Below are positions 53,447-62,087 of a stretch of 64,000 nt of DNA, one piece after another. This DNA is from CAITSH01 sp025356665. GTDB taxonomy: Bacteria > Pseudomonadota > Gammaproteobacteria > Burkholderiales > SG8-39. The stretch's first letter is position 1; the number at the start of each line of letters is the position of its first letter. Below the pieces are notes generated by a model. The model ran no database searches, was not told the DNA's origin, and saw only the letters and a program-made list of their open reading frames with translations. A program made the position numbers and the translations under genes. The stretch spans positions 1 through 64,000 of the forward strand of contig JANXRV010000123.1 in the NCBI GenBank assembly GCA_025356665.1. The letters are read 5' to 3'.

Positions 53447-54181
53447 TTACTTTTTTGCGCGCGCCGCTTCGGCGACGCGTTCTTTCCACAAAGCCCATGG
53501 GCGCTCGACGGTGTCGTCGTTGGCCTTGCTCGAACCCAAGGCCTCGCCTTCTGTAAGAAAGCTGACATCGCCCAGTTTCATCGCCTCGACCTGGATGCGG
53601 GCGTTGACCTCGGCGTAAATGCCGCGGTAGACCGCCTGCTTGATCGAGTTGCCGACGGCGACCGAGCCGTGGCCGCGCATCAGCGCGAAATTGGATTTGC
53701 CCAGAACCCTGGCGAGGGCCGCGCCCTGTGTGTTGTTCTGCACCAGCATGTTGGTGTCGGGGCCGCTCTCGTCGCGTATCTCGTACACCGGCGTCGAGAA
53801 GCCGAGAAAGCCACTCATGTGGCACACCGGCAGCAACTTGGCCTTGGTGATGCCAAAGGGGATCACCGCTACCGAGTGGCTGTGCACCACCGACATCACC
53901 TCGGGGCGCGTGCGGTAGATCTCGCTGTGGATGAAGCGCTCGAGGTAGGATTTGCGGCCCTGTGCGTCTAGGGGCTGGCCATCGGCGACCTTGTATTCGA
54001 GGATGTCTGCTGCGGTGACGGTGGCCGGCGCGATGCTGCGTGACAGGAAAAAAGTGTCCGGATTGTGGTTGTTGCGCACGCTGATGTGGCCGTAGCCGTC
54101 AACGACGCCTTCGAGAAACAGAATGTGATTGGCGGTGACGAGATCATCGATCAGCGCGGGATCGGGGGTTGCTGTGCTCAC
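53447..54181 (-). CDS. Class II aldolase/adducin-family protein (copy B)
   Basis: A 244-residue class II aldolase-fold protein with VVHSHSVAV (HxH) and MRGHGSVAVG as zinc-binding candidates. GTG at 54181 is the likely start: AGGAGG lies 4 bases upstream, while the longer frame to 54322 adds unrelated sequence. It is more distant from the copy at 51574 than the two Bug receptors are from each other. Aldolase or decarboxylase activity is possible. It is divergent from the hydroxylase gene at 54429. Confidence 0.87.
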   Translation of the reverse strand: MSTATPDPALIDDLVTANHILFLEGVVDGYGHISVRNNHNPDTFFLSRSIAPATVTAADILEYKVADGQPLDAQGRKSYLERFIHSEIYRTRPEVMSVVHSHSVAVIPFGITKAKLLPVCHMSGFLGFSTPVYEIRDESGPDTNMLVQNNTQGAALARVLGKSNFALMRGHGSVAVGNSIKQAVYRGIYAEVNARIQVEAMKLGDVSFLTEGEALGSSKANDDTVERPWALWKERVAEAARAKK

Positions 54182-54428
54182 TGAGCCTCCTATGGCTTTT
54201 TGATGTTGCGGAATTCCGGCAGCGCGTGAAATGCGTGCGACGGGTGCGCAATTATGCGCCATGCCGGCCGCAAGGGCATGGTTGAGCATTGAATCAACAT
54301 GCACGCAGGGCGATCGCGCCATGGGCTTGAGAAAATCACCGGCCGCCGTAGCCTAATTCTCCTAAAATGGCATCCTTGAAATTCTCAGACCGGCGACGCC
54401 CGCCAAGGTGTCGCGCGCGCCAGTTCCC

Positions 54429-56078
54429 ATGTCCGCACCATCCCCGGTAATTTCTCCATTGTTGAGCGCGGCGGTCATCGTTGTCGGTGCCGGCCCGGTC
54501 GGCCTGACGCTTGCCAACGTGCTGGGCCAGGCGGGCATTCACACTATCGTCATCGACCGCGAGGAGGGCACCGTCGCCGAGGCGCGCGCGGTGTCTATAG
54601 ACGACGAGTCGCTGCGCTCCATGCAGGCCATCGGCCTGGGGCCGGAGATACTCAAGGATGTGGTGCCCGGTTACGGCAGTCATTACTACACCGGGCCGCG
54701 CGGCCGCCAGTTCGCCATGGTCGAGCCGACGGTCAGCGACTATGGCTTTCCGCGGCGCAACGCCTTTCGCCAGCCCTTGTTCGAGGCCTCGCTGTTGCAC
54801 GGTTTGCTGCGCTTTTCCTGCGTGCGTGTTTTGTTCGGGCATACGCTTGAGACCATCACCCAGGACGCCGGCGCTGTGATTGCCGGCGTCACGGCAGCCG
54901 ATGGGACAAGCCTGCGCATTGGCGCGCACTGGCTCGCCGCCTGCGACGGTGGCCGCAGCACAGTGCGCAAGCTGCTTGGCGTGGAAATGGCCGGTTCGAG
55001 TTTCCGCGCGCGTTGGCTGGTGCTGGACACCGAAAACGACAATGACAGCTACCGCCATTCGCGCGTTTATTGCAATGCCGCGCGCGCGGTGCTCGATATT
55101 CCCGGGCCGCAGCACACGCGCCGCTTCGAATTTTTGCTCAAAGAGGGCGAGGACGAAGAGGCGATCATGGCGCCCGAGTGCGTGCGTGAACTGCTGCGTC
55201 CCTACCGTGGCGAGCAAGCCACCAACATCGTGCGCAAGATCGTCTATACCTTTCATGCGCGCATGGCGGAAAAATGGCGCGTCGGCCGCGTCTTTCTTGC
55301 CGGTGATGCGGCCCACCTCACCCCGCCCTATGCAGGGCAGGGCCTGAACAGCGGCGTGCGCGATGCCCATAACCTTGGCTGGAAGCTTGCGGCCGCATGT
55401 CGCGGACTGCTTGGCGACAAGGCCCTCGACTCCTACGAGTCCGAACGCCGCGACCACGCCTGGTCGCTGATTCAACTCGCGCTCAATCTGGGTGTGGTGA
55501 TGGCGCCGAAAAACCGCCTGCATGCGGCCGCCGTGGTGTGGTTTTTTACGCTGGTGGGCTTGATTCCACCGCTGCGCGATTATTTTTTGCAGATGCGCTT
55601 CAAGCCGAAACCACGGTTTGAGCAAGGCCTGATCGTTGCTGATGCGGCTGCGGGCAAGGCCTCTTTGGTAGGGCGCATGCTGCCCCAGCCCATGGTTTGC
55701 GGCGCCGACGGCCGCAGCCAGTTGCTTGACGAGTTCATCGGCGCGGGTTTTGCGATCATTGCCACCGGGACGGCTGGTGAGGCGGCGCTTGCGGCCTTGG
55801 TTGATCCCCTGTGGAGCCGCCTGGACGTCCGGCGTATCGTCATCGTCGAAGCCGGTGAAATTCCAGGCGGCGTGGTCGCAAACAATGCGCCCAAGACCGT
55901 CGACTGCCAGCGCGTCGTTGACAGCGCTGGCGCGATGGCCGGCGTGCGCGCCGCCGCAGGCGGGCGCCTGATCCTCGTGCGCCCTGATCGCTATGTCGCC
56001 GGTGTTTTTGAGGCTGCCGATGAGGCGGCCTTTGCCATCCGCTTCCGGCGCCTGCTCGATGGCAGCGCCACAGTTTGA
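54429..56078 (+). CDS. FAD-dependent aromatic hydroxylase, MhpA-like
   Basis: A 549-residue group A flavoprotein monooxygenase. GAGPVGLTLAN (residues 20-30) binds FAD, ACDGGRSTVR is the DG motif, and GDAAHLTPPYAGQGLNSG near residue 293 the second FAD site. It resembles 3-(3-hydroxyphenyl)propionate hydroxylase MhpA, which adds an ortho hydroxyl to prepare extradiol ring cleavage. The neighbouring VOC gene could be that cleavage enzyme. Substrate inferred as a phenolic acid. Confidence 0.87.
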   Translation: MSAPSPVISPLLSAAVIVVGAGPVGLTLANVLGQAGIHTIVIDREEGTVAEARAVSIDDESLRSMQAIGLGPEILKDVVPGYGSHYYTGPRGRQFAMVEPTVSDYGFPRRNAFRQPLFEASLLHGLLRFSCVRVLFGHTLETITQDAGAVIAGVTAADGTSLRIGAHWLAACDGGRSTVRKLLGVEMAGSSFRARWLVLDTENDNDSYRHSRVYCNAARAVLDIPGPQHTRRFEFLLKEGEDEEAIMAPECVRELLRPYRGEQATNIVRKIVYTFHARMAEKWRVGRVFLAGDAAHLTPPYAGQGLNSGVRDAHNLGWKLAAACRGLLGDKALDSYESERRDHAWSLIQLALNLGVVMAPKNRLHAAAVVWFFTLVGLIPPLRDYFLQMRFKPKPRFEQGLIVADAAAGKASLVGRMLPQPMVCGADGRSQLLDEFIGAGFAIIATGTAGEAALAALVDPLWSRLDVRRIVIVEAGEIPGGVVANNAPKTVDCQRVVDSAGAMAGVRAAAGGRLILVRPDRYVAGVFEAADEAAFAIRFRRLLDGSATV

Positions 56079-56098
56079 AACAGCCGAAAGCCACGATC

Positions 56099-56980
56099 AT
56101 GTCCCGACTGCAGACGTCCACTCCGGCGCGCCTTCACCACCTGCATCTCACCAGCGAGGATCCCAAGGCCCTTGCGCGTTTTTATGTCGATCTGATGGAC
56201 CTTACCCCGACTGAAATTGACGGCGGCGCGATCTTGCTGCGGGGTGGTCTGCGCAGCCTTCAGGTGAGCCGCGGGCCGTCGCGCGCGCTGGCCTGGAGTG
56301 CCTATGCCCTTGCCGACGATGCCGCCCTGGCCCGGCTGCGCGCGCGACTCGCGGCGGATGGTTTCGGTGCAAGGGACATGCACAGCATGCAGCCTATTAA
56401 GGCCCCGCTGTTTGGCGATGGTGCGTTTGTCGTCGCCGACCCGCAGGGCAGGCGCGTGGTGTTCGGTGTTCCTGCCGACGATAACGCCAGCCCTGTAGTT
56501 CGCGATGGGCGTCGCGATGCGCGCCCTGCGCGCATGCAGCACGTGGTGTTCCAGACCACAGAGCTTGACGCCATGGTGGCGTTTTACTCGGGCAGGCTTG
56601 GCTTCACGGTTTCGGACCGCGTGGTGGAGGAGGATGGCAGCCTCGCCGTGTGTTTCATGCGCTCGGATGACGAGCACCATAGCGTGGCTTTTTTCCGCGG
56701 CGTGCGCAACGAGCTCGACCACCATTGCTATGAGACCGACGGCTGGATGGACATACGCGACTGGGGTGATCGATTCGCCAGGGTTCGCATTCCGATATTT
56801 TTCGGCCCCGGCCGCCACGGCCCCGGTGACAACCTGTTCTTCATGGTCAACGATCCGGATGGCAACAAGGTGGAGTTGTCCGCCGAGATCGAGATCGTCA
56901 AGGCCGACAAACCGGCCGGAGTCTGGCCGCAAAGCGAATACACACTCAATAGCTGGGGCCGTGCCTGGATGCGCAGCTAA
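56099..56980 (+). CDS. VOC-family extradiol dioxygenase-like protein
   Basis: A 293-residue two-domain vicinal-oxygen-chelate protein. The C-terminal domain carries the metal triad expected of type I extradiol dioxygenases: His in MQHVVFQT, His in DEHHSVAFF and Glu in NKVELSAE. It likely opens a catecholic ring made by the upstream hydroxylase. ATG at 56099 is chosen; a TTG at 56075 overlapping the hydroxylase stop would add eight residues. Confidence 0.85.
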   Translation: MSRLQTSTPARLHHLHLTSEDPKALARFYVDLMDLTPTEIDGGAILLRGGLRSLQVSRGPSRALAWSAYALADDAALARLRARLAADGFGARDMHSMQPIKAPLFGDGAFVVADPQGRRVVFGVPADDNASPVVRDGRRDARPARMQHVVFQTTELDAMVAFYSGRLGFTVSDRVVEEDGSLAVCFMRSDDEHHSVAFFRGVRNELDHHCYETDGWMDIRDWGDRFARVRIPIFFGPGRHGPGDNLFFMVNDPDGNKVELSAEIEIVKADKPAGVWPQSEYTLNSWGRAWMRS

Positions 56981-56999
56981 GAGGTGGCGCAGATGGGGT

Positions 57000-57029
57000 G
57001 GCTGGAAAGCCGGATAAGGGTTTCCAGCC
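57000..57029. repeat. Palindromic element, GGCTGGAAA family
   Basis: Arms GGCTGGAAAGCC and GGGTTTCCAGCC between the convergent stops of the dioxygenase (56980) and ydcF-like gene (57047). Again a shared 3'-end position. Confidence 0.7.
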
Positions 57030-57046
57030 AATGCCGGTGGGTTTTT

Positions 57047-57673
57047 CTAAAAACGTCCGCCCAGGGCGTAAAAAGCCAGCTTGGCTACTTCAAGCAGCAC
57101 GTTTCTTGCAGCCTGCTGGTCGGTCCACCACTTTTCCGGAAATTCTTCAAAGCGTGTGGCGACGATACGGATGTCGGCCTCGGGCATGGTGCGGCGAAAT
57201 ATGTTGCCGGTGCGCCGGGTGTGGAAGGGCGAGGTGATGACCAGAATGCGGCGTTCGCCGCGTGCGACCAGCGCCTTGGCCGCCTGCGCTTCGGTGGCCG
57301 TGCTGACCATGTCCTTCGCCAGCCATGCTATCGCGTCCGCCGGCACGCCTTTTTTCAGCAGGATCTGACGGCTGATATCCTCTATGAACGGAAATGCGAT
57401 GCCTTCGTCATCAAGCAGACGCAATGACGGGTCGCGCACCGCGGCGCTGATATACACTCTGGGGGCATACCCTTCGCGATATAGTTGGGCCGCCTCGAAA
57501 ACACGTGTCAAATCGCCGGACAGCAGGACGATGGCGTCGGCTTTTTGTGGCGCGTCGGCATGATGCAACCAGCGCCCGGCAGAATATAGTGCCGCCGATG
57601 CGACGAACGATGCGACAACAACAAGCCCGACAATGAACAGCAGGCAACGCTTGATGCAAGACATGATGGTCAT
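57047..57673 (-). CDS. YdcF-family (DUF218) membrane-anchored protein
   Basis: A 208-residue protein with one N-terminal membrane helix (LLFIVGLVVVASFVASAAL) and a DUF218 domain: ADAIVLLSGD, RVFEAAQLYREG and VITSPFHTRRTGNIFRR. The family includes ElyC/SanA-type envelope proteins; its role is unclear. Faces the periplasm. It is divergent from the spermidine-synthase-like gene. Confidence 0.85.
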   Translation of the reverse strand: MTIMSCIKRCLLFIVGLVVVASFVASAALYSAGRWLHHADAPQKADAIVLLSGDLTRVFEAAQLYREGYAPRVYISAAVRDPSLRLLDDEGIAFPFIEDISRQILLKKGVPADAIAWLAKDMVSTATEAQAAKALVARGERRILVITSPFHTRRTGNIFRRTMPEADIRIVATRFEEFPEKWWTDQQAARNVLLEVAKLAFYALGGRF

Positions 57674-57700
57674 TTCCTTTTCTCTTTCGCTATTTTATCC

Positions 57701-58492
57701 ATGAAGCTGCTGCGCAAGTGGCTCGGTGGCGAATATGTCGAGGTCAGCGAATCGGCGGGCGTGCGCTCCTTGCATCTGGGCGGCGATGCCATACAAAGCG
57801 CGATGCGCTTATCGGCACCGGACAAACTCGAGCTGCATTACACGCAGGCGATGATGGCCTGCCTGCTGTTCCGGCCCGATCCGGGCGCTATCCTGATGAT
57901 CGGCCTTGGCGGCGGATCCTTGGTCACATACGTGCGCGGCACCCTGCCCAAGGCGCGCATGACCGTGATCGAGATCAGCGCCAAGGTGGTGGCTGCTGCG
58001 CGCAGCTTTTTTTCGCTGCCCGGTGACGATGAAACGCTGCGTGTGGTGGTGGACGATGGCGCGAAATACGTCGCCAGGGAGGCGGCCGAGGTCGATGTGC
58101 TGCTGCTCGATGGCTTTGACGACGGCGCGCAGGCCAAGCCGCTTTGCACCGCGTCTTTTTACCAGTACGCCTACGAGGCCCTGTCTGCGGACGGGGTGCT
58201 GGTGGTGAACTTCATGGCCGAAGACCCGAAGCTTGAGCTTTACCGTTCGCGCATCGCCCAGACCTTTAACGGCCGCCTGGTGTGCATGCATGCGGCCGAC
58301 CGGGTCAATGTCATTCTGTTCGCCTTTCGTGGCGCCGACACCCGCGTCGCCTGGGAGACGCTGCGCAAGCGCGCGAAATCGCTTAAGCGCAACCATCCCA
58401 ACCTGCCGCTGGAAAAATTCATCACCCTGCTGCGCGAGGGCAACGCGCATACGGCGAACTACCTCAGCATCAGGGGAGAACGGGCGGCGTAA
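57701..58492 (+). CDS. Spermidine synthase-like methyl/aminopropyltransferase fold protein
   Basis: A 263-residue protein with the Rossmann-like spermidine-synthase core: MIGLGGGSLVTYV (nucleotide site), IEISAKVVAAARSFF and LLLDGFDDG. The N-terminal tetramerisation strands are short. The usual DDG-type active-site Asp is retained as LLLDGFDD, yet many such proteins lack proven polyamine activity. Monocistronic. Confidence 0.8.
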   Translation: MKLLRKWLGGEYVEVSESAGVRSLHLGGDAIQSAMRLSAPDKLELHYTQAMMACLLFRPDPGAILMIGLGGGSLVTYVRGTLPKARMTVIEISAKVVAAARSFFSLPGDDETLRVVVDDGAKYVAREAAEVDVLLLDGFDDGAQAKPLCTASFYQYAYEALSADGVLVVNFMAEDPKLELYRSRIAQTFNGRLVCMHAADRVNVILFAFRGADTRVAWETLRKRAKSLKRNHPNLPLEKFITLLREGNAHTANYLSIRGERAA

Positions 58493-58598
58493 GGGTAGGG
58501 TCGATTGGCTCCCCTTCCTGCGCACGTATGGAACTATGTGCGTGGTTCCAGATCCAGGATTGCGGCTACTGCTGGAGGGTGTCCCCGCGGCAAACCCG

Positions 58599-58910
58599 CT
58601 ACGGTGCAGCGTCTTCAATGATGAGGCTAACCTCGTCATCGTTCACCGTCACAGGAAAGGTCTGCACGGGTTTTCCCGCATTTCCCTTGCCCTTCCACAC
58701 ATCGACTCGAAAACTGTGCAGGGGGCACTTCACTGTGGTCCCATCGAACTCGCCCTCGCCTAGGGAAGCACCGCGGTGCGGACACCGGTTGTTGATCGCC
58801 GCACACCGCTCGCCCACCCGGAATACCGCGACGCGCAGTCGTTCGCTAACCTCGACGATCTTGCAGCCGCCGTCCGGGATTTCGTTCCTGCTGATCTTGA
58901 TGATTGCCAC
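58599..58910 (-). CDS. Rieske 2Fe-2S ferredoxin
   Basis: A 103-residue Rieske protein. Ligand motifs are CPHRGASL and CPLHSFRVD, spaced as in soluble Rieske ferredoxins. It carries electrons for oxygenases or similar enzymes. No partner oxygenase alpha subunit is nearby; the closest redox genes are to its left (hydroxylase, dioxygenase) and right (oxidase at 62088). Confidence 0.9.
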   Translation of the reverse strand: MAIIKISRNEIPDGGCKIVEVSERLRVAVFRVGERCAAINNRCPHRGASLGEGEFDGTTVKCPLHSFRVDVWKGKGNAGKPVQTFPVTVNDDEVSLIIEDAAP

Positions 58911-59229
58911 GGTCTAGCCTTTCCACGTTTTTTTCCACCGTCGCCAGTGTTGGAAATTTTCATTATTTCGAGAGACCGTATTCTGTCGTTAGTCGTCAAT
59001 AAATTCCACTCTTATGATGAGCTCCTTGCAAAAGTCTAAATTCGCGAACTAAATTCGTGAATATTGCGGCGTGCCGTTTAGTCCACGTGGGACATTTTCC
59101 AGGTGATTATGATCAGTGTGTTAGTGTTCTGTGTGTTTTATGCGCTGGCTGGTTTAAATAAATACTTTGCGCACTCCACTGCGCACTGTTTGACATACGT
59201 CTGAGCACAATTTTCTATTAGGGACAGAT
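58911..59229. other. AT-rich divergent promoter region with repeated motif
   Basis: No gene. TAAATTCGCGAA (59037-59048) and TAAATTCGTGAA (59050-59061) are direct repeats each with a near-palindromic TTCGYGAA core, possibly regulator sites. TTGACA at 59190-59195 could be a -35 for the Bug gene. The sharp fall in GC begins here. Confidence 0.45.
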
Positions 59230-60213
59230 ATGCGTTTGAATTTTTTAACCTTCGTTTTTCAGATTTTGAGTGTTTTGAGTGTCGTGCTCCCCTTTTCGAA
59301 TGCGTATGCCCAGAACATTTGGCCGAATAAGCCCGTCAAGCTGATTTTGCAAAGTCCTCCCGGTGGAACTAGCGACTTGATTGCGCGGCTCCTACAAGCA
59401 CCGCTCCAGGAAGCGCTCGGGCAGCCCGTGATAATCGAAAGTCGCCCCGGCAGCTTTGGCATTCCGGCAGGGATCGTGGTCGCGAATGGAGGATCCGACG
59501 GGCATACCTTCGGGCTCTTTGGCAGCAGTTTGGCGAGCAACGTAGTGATGCAGAAGAGTCTGCCTTACGACTCATTGCGTGACTTTACGCCGGTTAGCTT
59601 AGTAGCTCGAACTCCGAACCTGATTTCGGTAAATGCATCCAGTCCGATAACCTCTATCCAAGATCTGGTGGCGGCGGCAAAGGCAAAGCCTGGGAGCCTA
59701 AGTTTCGGCACGCCGGGACCCGGGCTGACGCAGCACTTTGCTGGTGAATGGTTGAATTTTCTGGCCGGTATAAACATGGTGCACGTGCCCTACAAGGGGG
59801 CTGGGCCGGCAATGAACGACACGATGGGCGGGCAAATTCCGGTTGTGATAACCGTAGCAGGGTCCGCTACTGCGCTGGTGCAATCGGGCCGTTTGCGTGC
59901 GCTGGCCGTAACAGGCCTCGAGCGGTTACCACTGTTCCCGAACGTGCCTACAGTTGCGGAGCAGGGTTATCCCGGCTTTTCCATAGTTGAGTGGTTCGGT
60001 ATCGTGGGGGCTCCGGGTATCCCAGTTGAAGTCACAAGAAGGCTTAATGTCGAGGTCAATCGAGCGCTCAGAATCCCCGCAATTGCGGAGCGGCTTCGAA
60101 ACCTCGGGTTTCAGCCGGGTTCACAGAGTCCCGGGGAATTCCAAGCATTTATAGAGGAAGAGGTGAAGATTATCCGCACTATCGTTCGCAGCGCGAAAAT
60201 CAGCGTCGACTAA
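59230..60213 (+). CDS. Bug/TctC-family receptor
   Basis: A 327-residue receptor with signal peptide ending FSNAYAQ near residue 28. WPNKPVKLILQSPPGGTSD, IIESRPGSFGIPAG and AKPGSLSFGTPGPGLTQH are the Bug motifs; several positions differ from the other four receptors, suggesting a different ligand. AGGGACAG precedes the ATG. Codon use is AT-richer than in the left part of the window. Confidence 0.92.
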   Translation: MRLNFLTFVFQILSVLSVVLPFSNAYAQNIWPNKPVKLILQSPPGGTSDLIARLLQAPLQEALGQPVIIESRPGSFGIPAGIVVANGGSDGHTFGLFGSSLASNVVMQKSLPYDSLRDFTPVSLVARTPNLISVNASSPITSIQDLVAAAKAKPGSLSFGTPGPGLTQHFAGEWLNFLAGINMVHVPYKGAGPAMNDTMGGQIPVVITVAGSATALVQSGRLRALAVTGLERLPLFPNVPTVAEQGYPGFSIVEWFGIVGAPGIPVEVTRRLNVEVNRALRIPAIAERLRNLGFQPGSQSPGEFQAFIEEEVKIIRTIVRSAKISVD

Positions 60214-60283
60214 TGGCATGCGCCTGTGCGATGTAGTCCGCGTGAGCCTGAATCTGCCGCAGCTGTTTCCATCCTGACGTTCT

Positions 60284-61036
60284 TCAGGCCTCTTTCGCCG
60301 CACGAGAGGTTTCTGCGTAGGAGAGCTTTTGTAGTACTTGGTCGCGCTGCTTTCGCACGTGACCTTGTATGGATACCGACAGTGCCTTCAAGTCCGCCCT
60401 GAGGTACGCCTGCCCGATTTCGTGATGCTCCTTCAACATCATGAGAGAAGGATCTTCTTCGCCCAGGTACAGAGCCGAGAGCCAGCGCCGATATTTTTCA
60501 AAGTCTTTTAAGACCGAGATTAATTGATCATTATCGCAGCGATTGTGTAGTAGATCAGGGAATGCAATTGCCAGAGATGCGTACTCACGAGCGCGCTTTG
60601 CGTTAAGGGCATCCTTCATCTGAGCAAGAACCTTGACGATTTTTTCATGATCTCCGGGCTTGGCGTTAAGGCTGGAGATAAACGTCCGATTGATTTCGAG
60701 GATTATCCAGGTCTCGTAGGTATCGAATACAAATTTCTTCGTTGGTGTTGCCACCCTCCGATCTCGGGGGCCCAGGCGCTCGGCAAGGCCGTCCCTCTCT
60801 AGAGCCGCCAGTACATCGCGAACAGGCGATCGGCTGGTCGCGTATTCCTTTGCAATGAACTCCTCTGAAAGCCTACTTCCCGGAGGAAGTTCTCCAGAGA
60901 CAATTCGTAACTCAAGATTCTCGTGAAGTTGTTCGGTGAGGCTTCTGCGTTGCAGCTTCAGTAGACGGGAGCCAATGGGCTTTTCCGCCACTTCAGCTAT
61001 GGGTTTTATTAGTGCTACTTTTTTTGATTTTTCCAT
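60284..61036 (-). CDS. GntR-family regulator (FCD domain)
   Basis: A 250-residue regulator. The winged helix (about residues 35-95) contains EQLHENLELRIVSGELPPGSRLSEE and the recognition region TSRSPVRDVLAALERDGL; an all-helical FCD ligand domain follows. FCD regulators respond to carboxylic acids, in line with the Bug receptor next door. It probably controls the divergent genes at 61947 and 62088 through the inverted repeat at 61976. Confidence 0.9.
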   Translation of the reverse strand: MEKSKKVALIKPIAEVAEKPIGSRLLKLQRRSLTEQLHENLELRIVSGELPPGSRLSEEFIAKEYATSRSPVRDVLAALERDGLAERLGPRDRRVATPTKKFVFDTYETWIILEINRTFISSLNAKPGDHEKIVKVLAQMKDALNAKRAREYASLAIAFPDLLHNRCDNDQLISVLKDFEKYRRWLSALYLGEEDPSLMMLKEHHEIGQAYLRADLKALSVSIQGHVRKQRDQVLQKLSYAETSRAAKEA

Positions 61037-61080
61037 GTGCTGGTGTTTCCACGCGAATTTTTAAGCGGTGTTACCCGTGC

Positions 61081-61947
61081 TCAGGCAATCCGCGCGGGCA
61101 GGGCTAACCACTGCCGAGCACGTATCACCCATTCTGAATGGGCATCCCGAGCGGCCTCATGTGTGCCGAAGTGAGTAAGCCCCTTTAATTCTAACAGTTC
61201 CACCCTGCATCCTGAGTTGGTGAGTGCCTCTGCCATATTCCGAGCTTGTGGGAGGAGTTCGGGCAAATCTTGTGTCCCAAAGGCGATAAGAAATGGGGTG
61301 TGATTTCCGCTGGTATGCAGCACAGGACTCGCAGCTTCCGTGTCTGCCAGATCATCCAGGAAATTCGAAACCTTCATTCTGCGGACAGGATCGTCGCTGC
61401 GTAGGTCAAAGGGCGCGCTGATGGGCATGCACGCCGTCGGGATATTTTTGGGAATGCCCCTGCTTGTCGAGAGATCTGACCTTACTGTGGCCAGAGCGGC
61501 TAGGTGACCTCCTGATGAGTGCCCCCCGAGAAAAATTCGATCCGGGTCCCCGCCGTGCTTGGCTATGTTTTCAGAGACCCATTTTAGTCCGTCGAGAACA
61601 TCTTCCAAGGGCTTCGGAAATTTCGCTAACGGTGCCAGCCGATGCGATATCGACACAAAAATCGCCGGCAGCGAACAAAAAGCAGGTGCCATAAATCCCA
61701 TCCATTCTTTGTACCCGTTCGCCCACGCTCCGCCGTGTACAAAGCACAGCACCGGCACGTCACGGGCAGAGGAGTCCGCAGGCAGATACACATCGAGTTT
61801 TTGCCAGTAATCATTGCCAAAGGGAACATCGAGCAGGGTTCGGGACTGTTCTTGTGCCAGTCGTGACCACTCGAGAATGCGCGCAGAGTAGGCAGGACCA
61901 TCCGGATGGATCAGGGGGGGGAGTTCTGGCAAATCTTCAAAGGACAT
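61081..61947 (-). CDS. Alpha/beta-hydrolase (BD-FAE / kynurenine formamidase-like)
   Basis: A 288-residue hydrolase. The oxyanion motif is HGGAW, the nucleophile elbow GGHSSGGHL, the acid in FGTQDLPELL and the His in LTHFGTHE. The layout (LDVYLPAD before HGGAW) matches esterases and formamidases of the BD-FAE group. It may cleave an ester or formamide. ATG at 61947 has AAGGGA upstream; the frame to 61992 would cross the promoter region. Confidence 0.88.
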   Translation of the reverse strand: MSFEDLPELPPLIHPDGPAYSARILEWSRLAQEQSRTLLDVPFGNDYWQKLDVYLPADSSARDVPVLCFVHGGAWANGYKEWMGFMAPAFCSLPAIFVSISHRLAPLAKFPKPLEDVLDGLKWVSENIAKHGGDPDRIFLGGHSSGGHLAALATVRSDLSTSRGIPKNIPTACMPISAPFDLRSDDPVRRMKVSNFLDDLADTEAASPVLHTSGNHTPFLIAFGTQDLPELLPQARNMAEALTNSGCRVELLELKGLTHFGTHEAARDAHSEWVIRARQWLALPARIA

Positions 61948-61975
61948 TGGTATTCCCTTTTGCGAAATTAGTGTG

Positions 61976-61996
61976 TATCGTGCTTTGTACACGATA
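61976..61996. promoter_or_regulatory. Inverted repeat, GntR operator candidate
   Basis: Perfect 7-bp arms TATCGTG and CACGATA with a 7-base spacer containing TTGTA, in the 140-base region between the divergent hydrolase (61947) and oxidase (62088) genes. The position suits control of both by the neighbouring GntR regulator. Confidence 0.55.
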
Positions 61997-62087
61997 ATGT
62001 AATTCTGATTACTGGCTAGTGGATTGGGTACCGCAGACGCCGCCAGCCTCCCACAATTCTCATAGAAATTTTTTAATAGGGGTAACC

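Noticed and set aside
54336..55625. 429-residue minus-strand open frame
   Set aside because: Antisense to the MhpA-like hydroxylase, no recognisable motifs.
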